The notes below the pieces were generated by a model. It saw only the letters and a program-made list of their open reading frames with translations, ran no database searches and was not told where the DNA came from. Position numbers and translations under genes: made by a program. A DNA stretch of 64,000 nucleotides from assembly GCA_016871415.1 (NCBI GenBank), contig VHDL01000008.1:44171-108170 (forward strand), read 5' to 3'. Source of the stretch: Verrucomicrobiota bacterium (GTDB lineage Bacteria; Verrucomicrobiota; Verrucomicrobiia; Opitutales; UBA953). This document shows positions 37,562 through 47,565 of the stretch, piece by piece. Numbering within the stretch: the first letter of the stretch is position 1; every line of letters starts with the position of its first letter.

Positions 37562-38623
37562 ATGTACCACGACACGGACGATCTGCGCATCCGCAGCCAG
37601 CAGCCCCTGCTGTCCCCTGCGATCACGCTCCATGACATCCGCCCCTCGGAAAAGGCTACCGAGGTGGTCTTCTCGGCCCGTCGGGACGCCTCCCGAATCA
37701 TTTCCGGGCAGGACGACCGCCTCCTGGTCATCGTCGGCCCTTGCTCGGTCCATGACGTCGGGGCCGCGAAGGAGTACGCCGGACTGCTCCACCGCGAGGC
37801 TGAACGCCTCAGCAAGGACCTGCTCGTGATCATGCGGGTCTATTTCGAGAAGCCCCGTACGACTGTGGGCTGGAAGGGTCTCATTAACGACCCCCGGGTC
37901 GACGGCTCCTTCCGCATCAACGACGGTCTGCGCCTCGCCCGCCAGCTTCTGGCGGACATCGCCGAGTCCGGCCTGCCCTCCGCCACCGAATTCCTCGACC
38001 CCATCACGCCGCAGTACGTGGCCGACCTCGTGTCCTACGGCGCCATCGGCGCCCGCACCACCGAGAGCCAGATTCATCGTGAGCTCGCTTCCGGCCTGTC
38101 GATGCCGGTGGGATTCAAGAACGGCACCGACGGTTCCGTGCAGGTCGCTGTCGACGCCTGCCTCTCGGCCCGCTCCTCGCACTGGTTCCCTTCGGTGACC
38201 AAGGACGGTGTCGTGGCGATCTTCGAGACCTCGGGTAATCCCGACACCCACGTCATCCTGCGGGGCGGCTCGCGCACCGGGCCCAACTTCGGCGCCGAAG
38301 CCGTCGCCGAGGCCGCTGAGCGCATCCGCAAGGCTGGGCTCACTTCGCGCCTGATCGTCGACTGCTCCCACGGTAACAGTTCCAAGGACCACCGTCGTCA
38401 GCCCATCGTCGCCGAGGACCTCGCCGCGCAGGTCGCGGGCGGCTCCCGCCACCTGGCCGGCGTGATGATCGAGAGCCATCTCGCCGAAGGCCGTCAGGAT
38501 TGGAAGGGCCCCGAGGGTTCCGCCTACGGCTGCAGCATCACCGACGCCTGTATCTCCTTTGAGCAGACCGTGCCCGTGCTGGACGCCCTGGCCTCCGCGG
38601 TGCGCCGTCGACGCTCCGTTTGA
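37562..38623 (+). CDS. 3-deoxy-7-phosphoheptulonate (DAHP) synthase, class I
   Basis: This 353-residue enzyme (AroF/G/H type) condenses PEP and erythrose 4-phosphate at the entry of the shikimate pathway. Signatures are VGPCSVHD (metal-binding Cys61), KPRTTVGWKG (97-106), GARTTESQIHRE and DCSHGNSSKDHRRQ. The absence of an extra ACT or chorismate mutase domain implies feedback control through the N-terminus, as in AroF/G/H. It heads a run of eight genes on this strand. Confidence 0.94.
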   Translation: MYHDTDDLRIRSQQPLLSPAITLHDIRPSEKATEVVFSARRDASRIISGQDDRLLVIVGPCSVHDVGAAKEYAGLLHREAERLSKDLLVIMRVYFEKPRTTVGWKGLINDPRVDGSFRINDGLRLARQLLADIAESGLPSATEFLDPITPQYVADLVSYGAIGARTTESQIHRELASGLSMPVGFKNGTDGSVQVAVDACLSARSSHWFPSVTKDGVVAIFETSGNPDTHVILRGGSRTGPNFGAEAVAEAAERIRKAGLTSRLIVDCSHGNSSKDHRRQPIVAEDLAAQVAGGSRHLAGVMIESHLAEGRQDWKGPEGSAYGCSITDACISFEQTVPVLDALASAVRRRRSV

Positions 38624-38642
38624 ACTTCCACCCCCGCATCCC

Positions 38643-39125
38643 ATGAATTCCGTACTCAAGCTGCTCCTCGAGGGCGAGGCCCTCGACACCGCCCAGATCG
38701 GCAATATCCTCGGACTCGGCGCTGAGGCCGTCGAGCGTCAGCTCGCGGAACTGCGCTCGCAGGGCGTGCTGCTCGGGATGCGTCCCGTGCTCAATCCCGC
38801 CTTCGAGGCGGAGAGCCGCGTCCGCGCCGTCATCGAGATTAAGATCCGGCCCGAAGGCCTGGGCGGCTTCGACGGCATTGCCGAGCGCATCAGCTCCTTC
38901 GAGCAGGTCGAGAGCTGCCACCTCATGTCTGGCGGCTACGACCTCCTGGTCGTCGTCACGGCCGACAACCTCTACAAGGTCGCCGGCTTCGTCCACGAGC
39001 GGCTCGCCCGCATCGAAGGCGTGCAGGGCACCTCGACGCACTTCTTCCTCCGCGCCTACAAGCACGACGGCTTCATCGTCTCGGCCGACGGTTCCCGCCG
39101 CGACCGTCCCTCCGTCAGCCCCTGA
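38643..39125 (+). CDS. Lrp/AsnC family transcriptional regulator
   Basis: The 160-residue protein has an N-terminal winged-helix part (~1-50, LDTAQIGNILGLGAEAVERQL) and a C-terminal RAM effector-binding domain (~60-150, RVRAVIEIKIRP and MSGGYDLLVVVTADNLYKVAGFV). It lies 11 bases ahead of an aminotransferase gene and 19 bases after DAHP synthase; control of amino acid genes, probably these, is likely. Confidence 0.88.
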   Translation: MNSVLKLLLEGEALDTAQIGNILGLGAEAVERQLAELRSQGVLLGMRPVLNPAFEAESRVRAVIEIKIRPEGLGGFDGIAERISSFEQVESCHLMSGGYDLLVVVTADNLYKVAGFVHERLARIEGVQGTSTHFFLRAYKHDGFIVSADGSRRDRPSVSP

Positions 39126-39136
39126 GCCCGTTCCTC

Positions 39137-40312
39137 ATGGAAGAATCCGGCCGCTTCGTGGCGCGACATGTCGCGTCCCTGCCCAAATCGGGTATCCGCG
39201 ACTTCTTCGCCATCGTCTCGAGGATGAAGGACGCCGTGTCGCTGGGCATCGGCGAGCCCGACTTCGTCACGCCCTTCCACATCCGGGAGGCCGCAATGAA
39301 CGCCCTGGAGAAAGGCCGCACCTCCTACACGGACAACCGTGGCACCCTGCAGCTGCGTGAGGAGATCTCGCGCTACGTTGCCGCCAATTACGGTCCGGAG
39401 TACCGTCCCGACGACGAGATCTTGGTGACGATTGGCGTCTCCGAGGCGCTGGACATCCTGCTGCGCGCCACCCTGAATCCCGGCGACAAGGTACTCTACC
39501 ACGAGCCCTGCTACGTCTCCTACGCGCCCAGCGTCGCCCTCTGCCACGCCGAGGCCATTCCCGTGCGCACCACCGAGGAGGACCAGTTCGCGCTGGACCC
39601 CGCCGCCTTGCGCGCCGCCTGGCGCCCGGGCTGCAAACTGCTCATCCTCAATTTCCCGACGAATCCGACCGGAGGCACCGCCGACCGCGCCAAGCTCGAG
39701 GAGATCGCGCGCTTCGCCGTCGAGAAGGACCTTCTGGTCGCCTCGGACGAGATCTACTCGGAGCTGACCTTCGAGGGCGGGCACGTCTCCATCGCTTCGC
39801 TCCCGGGCATGCGGGAGCGCACGGTCTTCCTGCACGGGTTCTCCAAGTCTTTCGCGATGACCGGATTCCGCATCGGCTACGCCTGCGGTCCCGCCGCCGT
39901 CGTCGACGGCATGCTCAAGGTGCACCAGTACGGCATCATGTGCGCGTCCATCGTCAGCCAGGAAGCGGCCGTCGAGGCGCTGCGCAACGGACGCGATTCC
40001 GTGCTGCACATGCGTGACAAGTACCGCGAGCGACGTGACTTCATCGTCCGTCGCTTCAACGAGCTCGGCCTCCCGTGCCACTCTCCGCGCGGCGCCTTCT
40101 ACGCCTTCCCCAAGGTCTCCGGCGCCGGCCTCGACTCGTTGGACTTCGCCCGGCGCCTGCTGGAGGAGCGCAAGGTCGCGATGGTGCCGGGCACGGCTTT
40201 CGGTGCGGGGGGCGCCGGCTTCTGCCGCGCCTCCTTCTCCACGAGCTACGAGCGGATTCACGAGGCCTGCGAACGAATCGCCCGTTTCCTCGACGACGTC
40301 CGCCGGGCCTGA
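39137..40312 (+). CDS. PLP-dependent aminotransferase, class I/II
   Basis: The 391-residue fold-type I enzyme shows GIGEPDFVTP, YTDNRGTLQLREEI, NFPTNPTGG, DEIYSEL and the PLP lysine in HGFSKSFAMTGFRIGY (K237). It probably acts on aspartate or aromatic amino acids, but the exact substrate cannot be told from sequence. The Lrp/AsnC regulator upstream is likely its control protein. It forms part of the aroF-to-hprK run. Confidence 0.9.
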   Translation: MEESGRFVARHVASLPKSGIRDFFAIVSRMKDAVSLGIGEPDFVTPFHIREAAMNALEKGRTSYTDNRGTLQLREEISRYVAANYGPEYRPDDEILVTIGVSEALDILLRATLNPGDKVLYHEPCYVSYAPSVALCHAEAIPVRTTEEDQFALDPAALRAAWRPGCKLLILNFPTNPTGGTADRAKLEEIARFAVEKDLLVASDEIYSELTFEGGHVSIASLPGMRERTVFLHGFSKSFAMTGFRIGYACGPAAVVDGMLKVHQYGIMCASIVSQEAAVEALRNGRDSVLHMRDKYRERRDFIVRRFNELGLPCHSPRGAFYAFPKVSGAGLDSLDFARRLLEERKVAMVPGTAFGAGGAGFCRASFSTSYERIHEACERIARFLDDVRRA

Positions 40313-40357
40313 GCGTCCGGGCTTGCTACGCAGCCGGGCCGCCACGACCCTCCGGGC

Positions 40358-41959
40358 ATGGAACGGAACACCGAGCTCGCCCGTGCCGTCGCCATCGTCG
40401 GGCGGCCCAACGTGGGCAAGAGCCGGCTGTTCAACCGGCTCGTCGGCCGGCGCATCTCGATCGTGCACGACATCCCCGGGGTCACCCGCGACCTCATCAC
40501 GGCCGAAGTGACGGACGGCGCCTACACCCTGATGGACACAGGCGGCATCGGTCTCTTCAAGGCCGAGCTCACGCCCAAGGTCGTCGCCGAGGCGGTCGAG
40601 GAGCAGATGGGCTTCGCTTTGGCCGCCGCCCGTCTGGTGCTGCTCGTGGTCGACGCTTCGGAAGGGTGCGCTCCGCTGGATCTGGAGCTCGCCCACCGAC
40701 TGCGCCAGGCCGGCAAGCGCGTCGCCGTGGTCGCGAATAAGGCCGACACCGAAGAGCGTGACGAACGCATGGCGGAGTTCTTCGAGCTCGGCTTCGGCGA
40801 GCCCCTGCTGGTCTCGGCCGAGCACGGACGCGGCATCCCCGCGCTCCGCGCAAGGGTGCTGGCCGAACTGGGGCCTCCCCCTCCGCCCGCCGAGCCCGAG
40901 ACGGGCCGACCCATCCGGCTCGCGCTCGCCGGCCGGCCCAACGTGGGCAAGAGCTCGCTGGGGAACCGCCTGCTCGGCGAGGGGCGGCTGATTGTCAGCG
41001 AGGTCGCCGGCACCACGCGCGACCCCGTCCGGGCGAGGCTCCGGCGTGCCAAGGCCGACGGCTCGGAGACCCGCTTCGTTCTGGTGGACACGGCCGGCCG
41101 GAGGGCCGCCACGCGCCAGGACACGCTCGACTTCTTCTCGCAGTCCCGCGCGGAGGAGATCCTTTCCGAAACCGACGTCGTCCTCCTGGTGCTGGACGCG
41201 CAGCAGGGCGTGACGCGCATCGACAAGCAGCTGGCGGGCGAGCTGGCGCTGCTCGGCTGCGGCATCGTCGTGGTGGTCAACAAGTGGGACCTGGCCAAGG
41301 AGGCCTTCCGCGCGAAGCAGGTCGACGGCTACGTGGACGAGGAGGAGTTCCGCTCGAAGTTCCGCGCCGCGGTGCGCCGTGAGCTCTTCTTCCTGCCGGA
41401 TCCGCCGCTGCTTTTCGTGTCCGCCCGCACGGGGCTGCGCACCGAGGACGTGCTCGACGCGGCCGAGGGGGTCTTCCTCCGCGCCGGCACCGCCATCTCG
41501 ACCGGCAAGATCAACCGGCTGGTGCAGGACCTGATGGTCAAGCGCCCGCCCCGCATGGTCTCGGGCCGACGTTTCAAATGCTACTACGTGACGCAGGTCT
41601 CCTCGCGGCCCGTCCGTTTCCGGCTCTTCTGCAATTCGGAGGAGCGCCTGGAGGACGCGTACCAGCGCTACCTCGTCAAGGGCGTGCATGAGTCGTCCGA
41701 CCTCGCGGGCGTGCCGGTCTTCCTCGACGTCGTCGGCAAGCCCAAGCAGCAGGGCCGCAAGTATTTCGCCCCGCCCGGCACGAAGCCCGAAGACGCGCCT
41801 TCCGCTGGCTCCAAGGGACGTCCGGACAAGGCCGGCGCCTCGGGTCCGCGCGAGGGTAAGTCACGCAAGGCCGCTTCGCCGGCCCGCGAGAAGTCGTTCT
41901 CCCGTTGGGACAAGCCCCGTTCGCTGAAGGGAAGGGCTGCCCGTCAGGCGCGCAAATGA
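40358..41959 (+). CDS. der: Ribosome-associated GTPase Der (EngA)
   Basis: The 533-residue protein has two G domains, each opening with GRPNVGKS (~14 and ~192), and a KH-like domain (~370-455). It acts in late 50S maturation. A Lys/Arg/Ser/Pro-rich tail of about 70 residues (GTKPEDAPSAGSKGR onwards) exceeds the usual family end. It is followed after three bases by fmt. Confidence 0.94.
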   Translation: MERNTELARAVAIVGRPNVGKSRLFNRLVGRRISIVHDIPGVTRDLITAEVTDGAYTLMDTGGIGLFKAELTPKVVAEAVEEQMGFALAAARLVLLVVDASEGCAPLDLELAHRLRQAGKRVAVVANKADTEERDERMAEFFELGFGEPLLVSAEHGRGIPALRARVLAELGPPPPPAEPETGRPIRLALAGRPNVGKSSLGNRLLGEGRLIVSEVAGTTRDPVRARLRRAKADGSETRFVLVDTAGRRAATRQDTLDFFSQSRAEEILSETDVVLLVLDAQQGVTRIDKQLAGELALLGCGIVVVVNKWDLAKEAFRAKQVDGYVDEEEFRSKFRAAVRRELFFLPDPPLLFVSARTGLRTEDVLDAAEGVFLRAGTAISTGKINRLVQDLMVKRPPRMVSGRRFKCYYVTQVSSRPVRFRLFCNSEERLEDAYQRYLVKGVHESSDLAGVPVFLDVVGKPKQQGRKYFAPPGTKPEDAPSAGSKGRPDKAGASGPREGKSRKAASPAREKSFSRWDKPRSLKGRAARQARK

Positions 41960-41962
41960 GCC

Positions 41963-42946
41963 ATGCCGAAGGTCGTCCTGCTTGGATCCGATGAGATTGC
42001 GCTGCCGGCCTTCCGCGCGGTGAAGTCGCTGCCCAGCGTGACGGTCGCGGCGGTCTATTCGCAGCCCGACCGTCCTTCCGGACGCGGCCAGGAGATCCGG
42101 CCCAATCCGGTCGCGGCCTGGGCGCGCGCCGAAGGCCTGCCTCTCCTCCAGCCTGAGCGTCTCGGCCCGGAGGACGCCGCGTCGCTCGCTTCGCTCGGCG
42201 CGGATCTCGGCGTCGTCATGGCCTACGGCCAGCTGCTGAAGGATGACTTCCTGTCGGCGACCGCGCGGGGCTTCGTCAACTTCCACGGTTCGCTCCTGCC
42301 CTCGCTCAGGGGTGCCACTCCGGTGGAGGCCGCCATCGCCCTGGGGCTGCCTTTGACCGGCGTCACCTTGCAGCAGGTGGTGCGCAGGCTCGACGCGGGA
42401 CCTGTGCACGCCAGGGCCTCGCTCAGCGTGGGGCCCGAGGAGGGCAGGGCCTCTTTGCGTGAGCGTATCGGCGTGCTCGCGGGCGAAATGGTGCCCTCGT
42501 CCCTTCCCGCCGTGCTCGCCGGCGCCTCGTCTCCGGTGGTTCAGGATGAGTCCGCGGTCTCCCACACGCGACGTCTCGCCAAGCCGGACTCGGCGATGGA
42601 TTTCAACGTGCCTTCGCGCGTGCTCGCCTGCCGCGTGCGTGCGCTAGAGGGCTGGCCGGGCAGCGTCTTCGTGCATCGGGGTGAGACGGTGAAGGTCGGT
42701 TCAGCCAGGGCGGCCGAAGGTGCCGGCGAGCCCGGCCTGGTGCTGGAGGCAGGTCGCTCCGGCGTGCTCGTCGCGTGCGGCGAGGGCGCCTTGCTCGTGA
42801 TCCGGATGCAGCTTCCGGGAGGCCGCATGCTCGCCGCCGCGGATTTCCTGCCCGGTCATCCTTTCGTCCCGGGCGAGCGTATCGATTCGCGCCTCATGCC
42901 TCCGCTGGTGTCCGTCGCTCCCTTCCCGCGCGCCGGCCGGGCGTAA
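41963..42946 (+). CDS. fmt: Methionyl-tRNA formyltransferase
   Basis: The 327-residue enzyme formylates initiator Met-tRNA with 10-formyl-THF. The N-terminal formyltransferase domain has VVMAYGQLLKDD and the active-site FHGSLLPSLRGATPVEAA; the C-terminal OB-like domain binds tRNA. It is usually paired with def, which is absent here. The pathway connects with FolD and PurU elsewhere in the window. Confidence 0.94.
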   Translation: MPKVVLLGSDEIALPAFRAVKSLPSVTVAAVYSQPDRPSGRGQEIRPNPVAAWARAEGLPLLQPERLGPEDAASLASLGADLGVVMAYGQLLKDDFLSATARGFVNFHGSLLPSLRGATPVEAAIALGLPLTGVTLQQVVRRLDAGPVHARASLSVGPEEGRASLRERIGVLAGEMVPSSLPAVLAGASSPVVQDESAVSHTRRLAKPDSAMDFNVPSRVLACRVRALEGWPGSVFVHRGETVKVGSARAAEGAGEPGLVLEAGRSGVLVACGEGALLVIRMQLPGGRMLAAADFLPGHPFVPGERIDSRLMPPLVSVAPFPRAGRA

Positions 42947-42984
42947 GCGCTTGATTGGTGCGGCGCCGTCCGCTGTTATGTCGC

Positions 42985-45099
42985 ATGCGCACGCTCCTCC
43001 TTGCGACGCTGTCCGCCGTCTTCCTGGCGGCCCAGCCGAAGCCCGCGGAGGACCGCGGCGGCATTGCGTTCCGTCAGGTGAGCGGTGGCACCTTCTCGGG
43101 TTTCAACGAGGATGAGCGCGCGGAGAAGGCGTGGGACGCCTCCGCCCGACGCTCCACGCCGGTCGAAGGCGGCCGCTGGGAGATGGAGCAGCTGCAGTTC
43201 CGTTCTTTTCGTGACGCAAAGCCCGCCGTGTCCTTCATCAGTCCTTCGGGCACGCTGGACCCTGCGGACCGCTCCGCGGTCGGGCCCGGCGCGCTCGAGG
43301 CCTCCTCCGCCGCCTTCACGTTGGCAGGGAAGGGCTGGAAGTGGCGTTCGACCCCCAAGGGCGACGTGTTCTCGATCTTCTCCGAGGTTCGGGCTCAGCT
43401 TGATCTGAACCGTCCGCCGGCCCGCCGTTGGTCCGTAAGCGCCCAGGGCATGGAGGCCGTGCCCGCGCCGGGCGGCACCGCCCTCACGTTCGACGGCGGG
43501 GTGACGATGATGCGGGAAGGTGAGCGCATCGAATGTCGTCGCGTGGTCTGCCTCCTTGAGGATGACCCGAAGGGCGGCGCCCGTTGCCGGTTCATCGACG
43601 CAGTCGGCGAAGTCCGGCGGACCGCCGGCGCCCAGATCCTCCGGGGTGAAGTCGCACGGTTTGACCTGGCCGAAGACGTCCTTGAGATGACCGGAGGTGT
43701 CCGCGTCGAGGACGAGGGCGTCTCGGGTTCCGCTGCGTCGCTGAGGCATGAGGCCGGGCCGGGCAAGACCTCGCTCAGGCGCGGAGACTCCGCGCCGGTC
43801 CTGATCTACCTCGTGCGCAAGGGCGAGGAGCCCGCGGAACTCTCCGGTGACGCCGTCGCCTTCGCCCGGCGGCCCGGTCAGGTCCTGACCTTGCTCGACG
43901 TCATGGGTCATGCCGCCTACCTGACGCCGACCGCGAGCCTCAGCGCCGAGGCAATCTCCGCAAGCGACACCGCAGACGGCTCCGGCCTTCTGACCGCCTC
44001 TGGCTCCGTCTCCGGCGAGGTCGAGGGACGCGCCATCCAGGGCGGGCGTGCGGTCTGGAACCGCGCGCTGCGTCGGCTGGATCTCTCCGGACTGCCGTGC
44101 CGCGTGTCGGACCCGCGCGGGTTCGTCGCCACGGGCGACTCCATCCGGGCCGACCTGGTGCGCAGCCGTTTCGAGGTCCGCGGGGCTTCCGCCGCCCGTG
44201 CGACTGTCACGGTGCCCTCCGCGCACAAAGACGGCGAGCCCGGCAGGGCCGAGGCCGACCAGATCGTCGTGCTGGACGAGGATGGCGCCCTGCAGATGGA
44301 GATGCTCGGCTCGGTGCGATACTCGGGCGACGGGGTCGCCATCGACTCCGACCAGTTCGTCGCCTTCGCCCTGCCAGTCGCGACGGACGGCAAACCCCGG
44401 CCCAAGGGCTCCGAGCGCGGCCATGAGCTCTCCAAGGCGATCGCCGTCGGCAATGTCCGCTACGCCCAGGCCGGCCTGAAGGCCATGGGTGAGCGAGTCG
44501 ACCTCATTCCGGCTGTGCAGGTCGAGGAGGTCGTCAAGGCCGACGCCATCCGCGGTCGCCCGCGGCTGCTGACCCTATCCGGCGGAGCCGGCGAGATGCG
44601 GCCCAGGATTCATCTGAGCCTTTCGGACGGGCAGGCTTCCGTCTTCACCGCCGATTCGCATGAGGTCCTCCATTCGCCCCAGCTGACCAAGTTCTTCCTG
44701 CGTGGGTCCGTCACGATGGATTCCGGCGACACCAGGGCGAAGTGCGACCTGCTCGAAGGTCTTGCGGCGCCAGGGAAGGAAGGCCGTCTGGAGGCTCGTC
44801 AGGTCGTGGGGCGGGGCGCCGTCATCGTCGAGGGCGCCGGCACGCGCGCCCAGGGCCGCACGCTTGAGGTTTCGCCGTCCGTGGGAGAGGCCAGACTGTC
44901 CGGTGACGCGTCCATCCTCGCCAAGGACGGGACGCTGGGCCTGCCCGCGCGCGAGCTCTTGTACGACATGCGCAGCCGCGCCTGGAAGATGCCCAGTTCG
45001 CAGGATGAGCGCGTGCCCGGGCAGGTCGTCCGTCCGCGTATCTACCTGGGGCGTGACTTCACCTTGCCCGAGGTCAAAAGCCTCGACAATCCCCGCTGA
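42985..45099 (+). CDS. Large LptA/OstA-like periplasmic protein
   Basis: The 704-residue protein starts with a signal peptide (MRTLLLATLSAVFLAAQPK; ATG 42985). The chain has repeated OstA-like units (for example ARFDLAEDVLEMTGGVRVEDEG, RAVWNRALRRLDLSGLPC and ADQIVVLDEDGALQMEMLGSV), each with the strand pairs of the LptA beta-jellyroll. It is followed by lptB, so an LPS-bridge role is likely. At over 700 residues it is about four times the length of E. coli LptA; an LptD-like N-terminal or fused LptC/LptA array are alternatives. Confidence 0.8.
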   Translation: MRTLLLATLSAVFLAAQPKPAEDRGGIAFRQVSGGTFSGFNEDERAEKAWDASARRSTPVEGGRWEMEQLQFRSFRDAKPAVSFISPSGTLDPADRSAVGPGALEASSAAFTLAGKGWKWRSTPKGDVFSIFSEVRAQLDLNRPPARRWSVSAQGMEAVPAPGGTALTFDGGVTMMREGERIECRRVVCLLEDDPKGGARCRFIDAVGEVRRTAGAQILRGEVARFDLAEDVLEMTGGVRVEDEGVSGSAASLRHEAGPGKTSLRRGDSAPVLIYLVRKGEEPAELSGDAVAFARRPGQVLTLLDVMGHAAYLTPTASLSAEAISASDTADGSGLLTASGSVSGEVEGRAIQGGRAVWNRALRRLDLSGLPCRVSDPRGFVATGDSIRADLVRSRFEVRGASAARATVTVPSAHKDGEPGRAEADQIVVLDEDGALQMEMLGSVRYSGDGVAIDSDQFVAFALPVATDGKPRPKGSERGHELSKAIAVGNVRYAQAGLKAMGERVDLIPAVQVEEVVKADAIRGRPRLLTLSGGAGEMRPRIHLSLSDGQASVFTADSHEVLHSPQLTKFFLRGSVTMDSGDTRAKCDLLEGLAAPGKEGRLEARQVVGRGAVIVEGAGTRAQGRTLEVSPSVGEARLSGDASILAKDGTLGLPARELLYDMRSRAWKMPSSQDERVPGQVVRPRIYLGRDFTLPEVKSLDNPR

Positions 45100-45117
45100 C
45101 CCCTTCCTCCTCCCGCC

Positions 45118-45858
45118 ATGGCCGACAGCAGTGAGAAGGGCCTCGTCCGCGTCGACGCGCTGGCCAAGCGCTATGGCGATAAGACCGCCGTCTTCGACGT
45201 CAGCCTCACCTTAAGGGCGGGGGAGATCGTGGGGCTCCTCGGGCCGAACGGAGCCGGCAAGACCACCACTTTCTACATGGTCGTCGGGCTCGTGCCGCCC
45301 ACCAGCGGCAGGGTGCGCATGGACGGCGTGGACGTGACCGCCATGCCCATGTGGAGGCGGGCGCGCGGGGGGCTGGGCTACCTTCCGCAGGAGGCCTCGG
45401 TCTTCCGCAAGCTCACCGTCTGGGAGAACGTCATGGCCGTCGTCGAGACCCTCGGCCTCGCTCCCAAGGAGCGCCATGACCGCGTCCAGCGTCAGCTGGA
45501 GGACCTCGGACTGGAGCGGCTCGCCCGGCAGAAGGCCTTCACCCTTTCGGGCGGCGAGCGCCGCCGTCTGGAGATTGCGCGGGCCCTCGCGACCTCCCCG
45601 CGCTTGCTGCTGATGGACGAGCCCTTCAGCGGCGTCGACCCCATCTCCGTGGCCGAAGTGCAGTCCATCGTCCGCCGCCTCAAGCAGCGGGGAATCGGCG
45701 TGCTGATCACCGACCACAATGTCCGTGAGACCCTGTCCATCGTGGACCGGGCCTACCTCATCCATCAGGGGCGCGTGCTTGCTTCTGGCTCTCCGGAGGA
45801 AATCGTGAATAATCCTGAGAGCCGCCGCCACTACCTTGGCGAAGGCTTCAAAATCTGA
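45118..45858 (+). CDS. lptB: LPS export ABC transporter ATPase LptB
   Basis: The 246-residue ATPase powers LPS extraction from the inner membrane. Walker [10 protein letters not shown], signature [15 protein letters not shown] and Walker [14 protein letters not shown] are all typical LptB sequences, as is the C-terminal [11 protein letters not shown]. The LptF/LptG permeases are not in the window. It lies 18 bases after the lptA-like gene and five bases before hprK. Confidence 0.94.
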   Translation: MADSSEKGLVRVDALAKRYGDKTAVFDVSLTLRAGEIVGLLGPNGAGKTTTFYMVVGLVPPTSGRVRMDGVDVTAMPMWRRARGGLGYLPQEASVFRKLTVWENVMAVVETLGLAPKERHDRVQRQLEDLGLERLARQKAFTLSGGERRRLEIARALATSPRLLLMDEPFSGVDPISVAEVQSIVRRLKQRGIGVLITDHNVRETLSIVDRAYLIHQGRVLASGSPEEIVNNPESRRHYLGEGFKI

Positions 45859-45863
45859 AAGCC

Positions 45864-46832
45864 ATGTCCGACCAAGCGCCCACGACCCGTCCGGAAACCG
45901 TCTCCGTGCGTGAGTTCTTCGACTCCTTCAAGGACATGCTCCAGATGGAGCTACTCGCCGGGAGCGAAGGACTCGACAACGTCATCTCGGAAAAGTCGCT
46001 CAACCGTCCCGCGCTCGCCGTCACCGGCTATTTCAAGGAGTTCGCCTTCCGTCGCCTGCAGCTCTTCGGGGCGGGCGAGATGGCCTATCTTTGCGACCAG
46101 AGCGCGGGCGACCGTGAGCGTCTGCTCGAGGGTGTCTTCGCGAAGGGCATTCCCGCCGTGGTCGTCTCCCGCGGGCTAAACGTGGACGGGGTGCTCCTTC
46201 GTCTGGCCGACCGGCACCGTATCCCCCTCATCCGCACCCAGCTCAAATCCAAGGACTTCTCGGCCGAGGCCACCGTGCTCCTCGAGGAGAAGTTCGCCCC
46301 CCGGACCAACATCCATGCGACGCTGGTCGACATCCGCGGGGTCGGCGTCCTCATGCGCGGGCCTTCCGGCGTGGGCAAGAGCGAGTGCGCCCTGGCCCTG
46401 ATCGAGCGCGGCCACTCGCTCGTCGCCGACGACTACGTCATCGTCACGCTCATCGGCGACCGTGAGCTACAGGGCTCATCCAAGGACCTCAATCGCGGCT
46501 ACATGGAGTGCCGTGGCATCGGTATCATCAACATCGCTTCCATCTTCGGCGTGCGCTCCGTGCGACGTGAGAAGCGCGTCGATCTCGTCGTCTCATTCGT
46601 GCTCTGGCAGCCCGGCATGGACGAGGAGCGCTCGGGACTTGAGCACGATACCTTCGAGATTCTCGGACGTAAGGTCCCGCACATGACGATTCCCGTCCGT
46701 CCCGGCCGTGACATGGCGCGCCTCGTGGAGGTCGCCGCCATGGTGCAGGCCCTGCGCAGCATGGGACATGACTCCGCGCAGGAGTTCAGCGAGCGCCTGA
46801 TCCAGCACATGGCCCGGCAGAAGCCGGACTGA
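45864..46832 (+). CDS. hprK: HPr kinase/phosphorylase
   Basis: The 322-residue protein phosphorylates and dephosphorylates a Ser of HPr. Its P-loop is GPSGVGKS (166-173) and the HprK signature [12 protein letters not shown] follows at ~213-224. The N-terminal domain ends near residue 130. HprK is best known in Firmicutes but occurs in other Gram-negatives without full sugar PTS. No HPr (ptsH) or EI lies here. The place beside lptB matches the proteobacterial order lptB-rpoN-hpf-ptsN-hprK, with the intervening genes missing. Confidence 0.94.
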   Translation: MSDQAPTTRPETVSVREFFDSFKDMLQMELLAGSEGLDNVISEKSLNRPALAVTGYFKEFAFRRLQLFGAGEMAYLCDQSAGDRERLLEGVFAKGIPAVVVSRGLNVDGVLLRLADRHRIPLIRTQLKSKDFSAEATVLLEEKFAPRTNIHATLVDIRGVGVLMRGPSGVGKSECALALIERGHSLVADDYVIVTLIGDRELQGSSKDLNRGYMECRGIGIINIASIFGVRSVRREKRVDLVVSFVLWQPGMDEERSGLEHDTFEILGRKVPHMTIPVRPGRDMARLVEVAAMVQALRSMGHDSAQEFSERLIQHMARQKPD

Positions 46833-46834
46833 GT

Positions 46835-47491
46835 TCAGCGCCCCGGATTCTCCCAGCGGCAGTCGGCCATCACCCGGAGGCAGACCTCGCGCAGGTCGAA
46901 GAGGGCCGCTTCGAGGGACTCCGCCTCCTCGGCGGCCGACATGCGGGCCTCGGAAGCGAGTCCGGCTACGAGGCCCATGGCGTGGTTGATCGCGCCGAGG
47001 GCGCGTTTCATGTGGACGAGGGCTAGGGCGGGGTCGCCGGTGTCCGTGGCGTTGACCGCCATGATCATCTCATGCTGCGACTCCCAGAAGGCGTGCACGA
47101 GGTCGGCGGCCTGAACGGGCGTCATCGCATGGCTGGCCTTTTCGCAGAAGGCGCGGAATGTGGAGGTGAGCTCCATTCCGAGGGCCCGGGAGACCACGTA
47201 GACCGGGTGCTGATGGATGCAGTAGGGGAGTTCGGGCGGGTCGGAGTCCTCCGCCGCATCCTCGACCAAGCCTTCTGGCGGAGCCCAGTCGGCGATCTCC
47301 CAGCCCATCCGCCGCGCGCTCAGGTCGAGCCGATCGGGCAGTTTGCGGACTTCATGGTAGTAGGAAAGGAAGCGACCCACCTCCAGGTCATTGCGGCGCA
47401 GGTAGCCGGACCAGTCGGACTCGTTCCAAGGCGCGTTGCCTGAGCCGTCTTGGTCGCCCTGTGGCTGGTCGCCGTCTCGCATGGTGTTCAT
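46835..47491 (-). CDS. Hypothetical protein, unknown
   Basis: The protein has about 218 residues (ATG 47491 or 47482). It starts with a hydrophilic Asp/Gly/Gln-rich tail (~1-25). The rest appears helical (for example SALMASEARMSAAEEAESLE-like C-terminal amphipathic stretches), and a central HQHPVYVVSRALGMELTS is well conserved-looking. No signal or transmembrane helix is present. It is convergent with hprK (two bases apart) and divergent from trpD. Confidence 0.65.
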   Translation of the reverse strand: MNTMRDGDQPQGDQDGSGNAPWNESDWSGYLRRNDLEVGRFLSYYHEVRKLPDRLDLSARRMGWEIADWAPPEGLVEDAAEDSDPPELPYCIHQHPVYVVSRALGMELTSTFRAFCEKASHAMTPVQAADLVHAFWESQHEMIMAVNATDTGDPALALVHMKRALGAINHAMGLVAGLASEARMSAAEEAESLEAALFDLREVCLRVMADCRWENPGR

Positions 47492-47565
47492 GATGCCGTT
47501 TCTGCCGCCGTTGCAACCCTCCTGCTCCCCTAAATTACCTTGTAGCCCGGCCCGGGCGGCTGGTA

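Noticed and set aside
39056..41689. An 877-codon open frame antisense to the aminotransferase and der genes
   Set aside because: High-GC genes commonly leave the opposite strand open; its product is a low-complexity Arg/Gly/Glu/Asp/His-rich chain with no motif, while the sense strand encodes well-known families.
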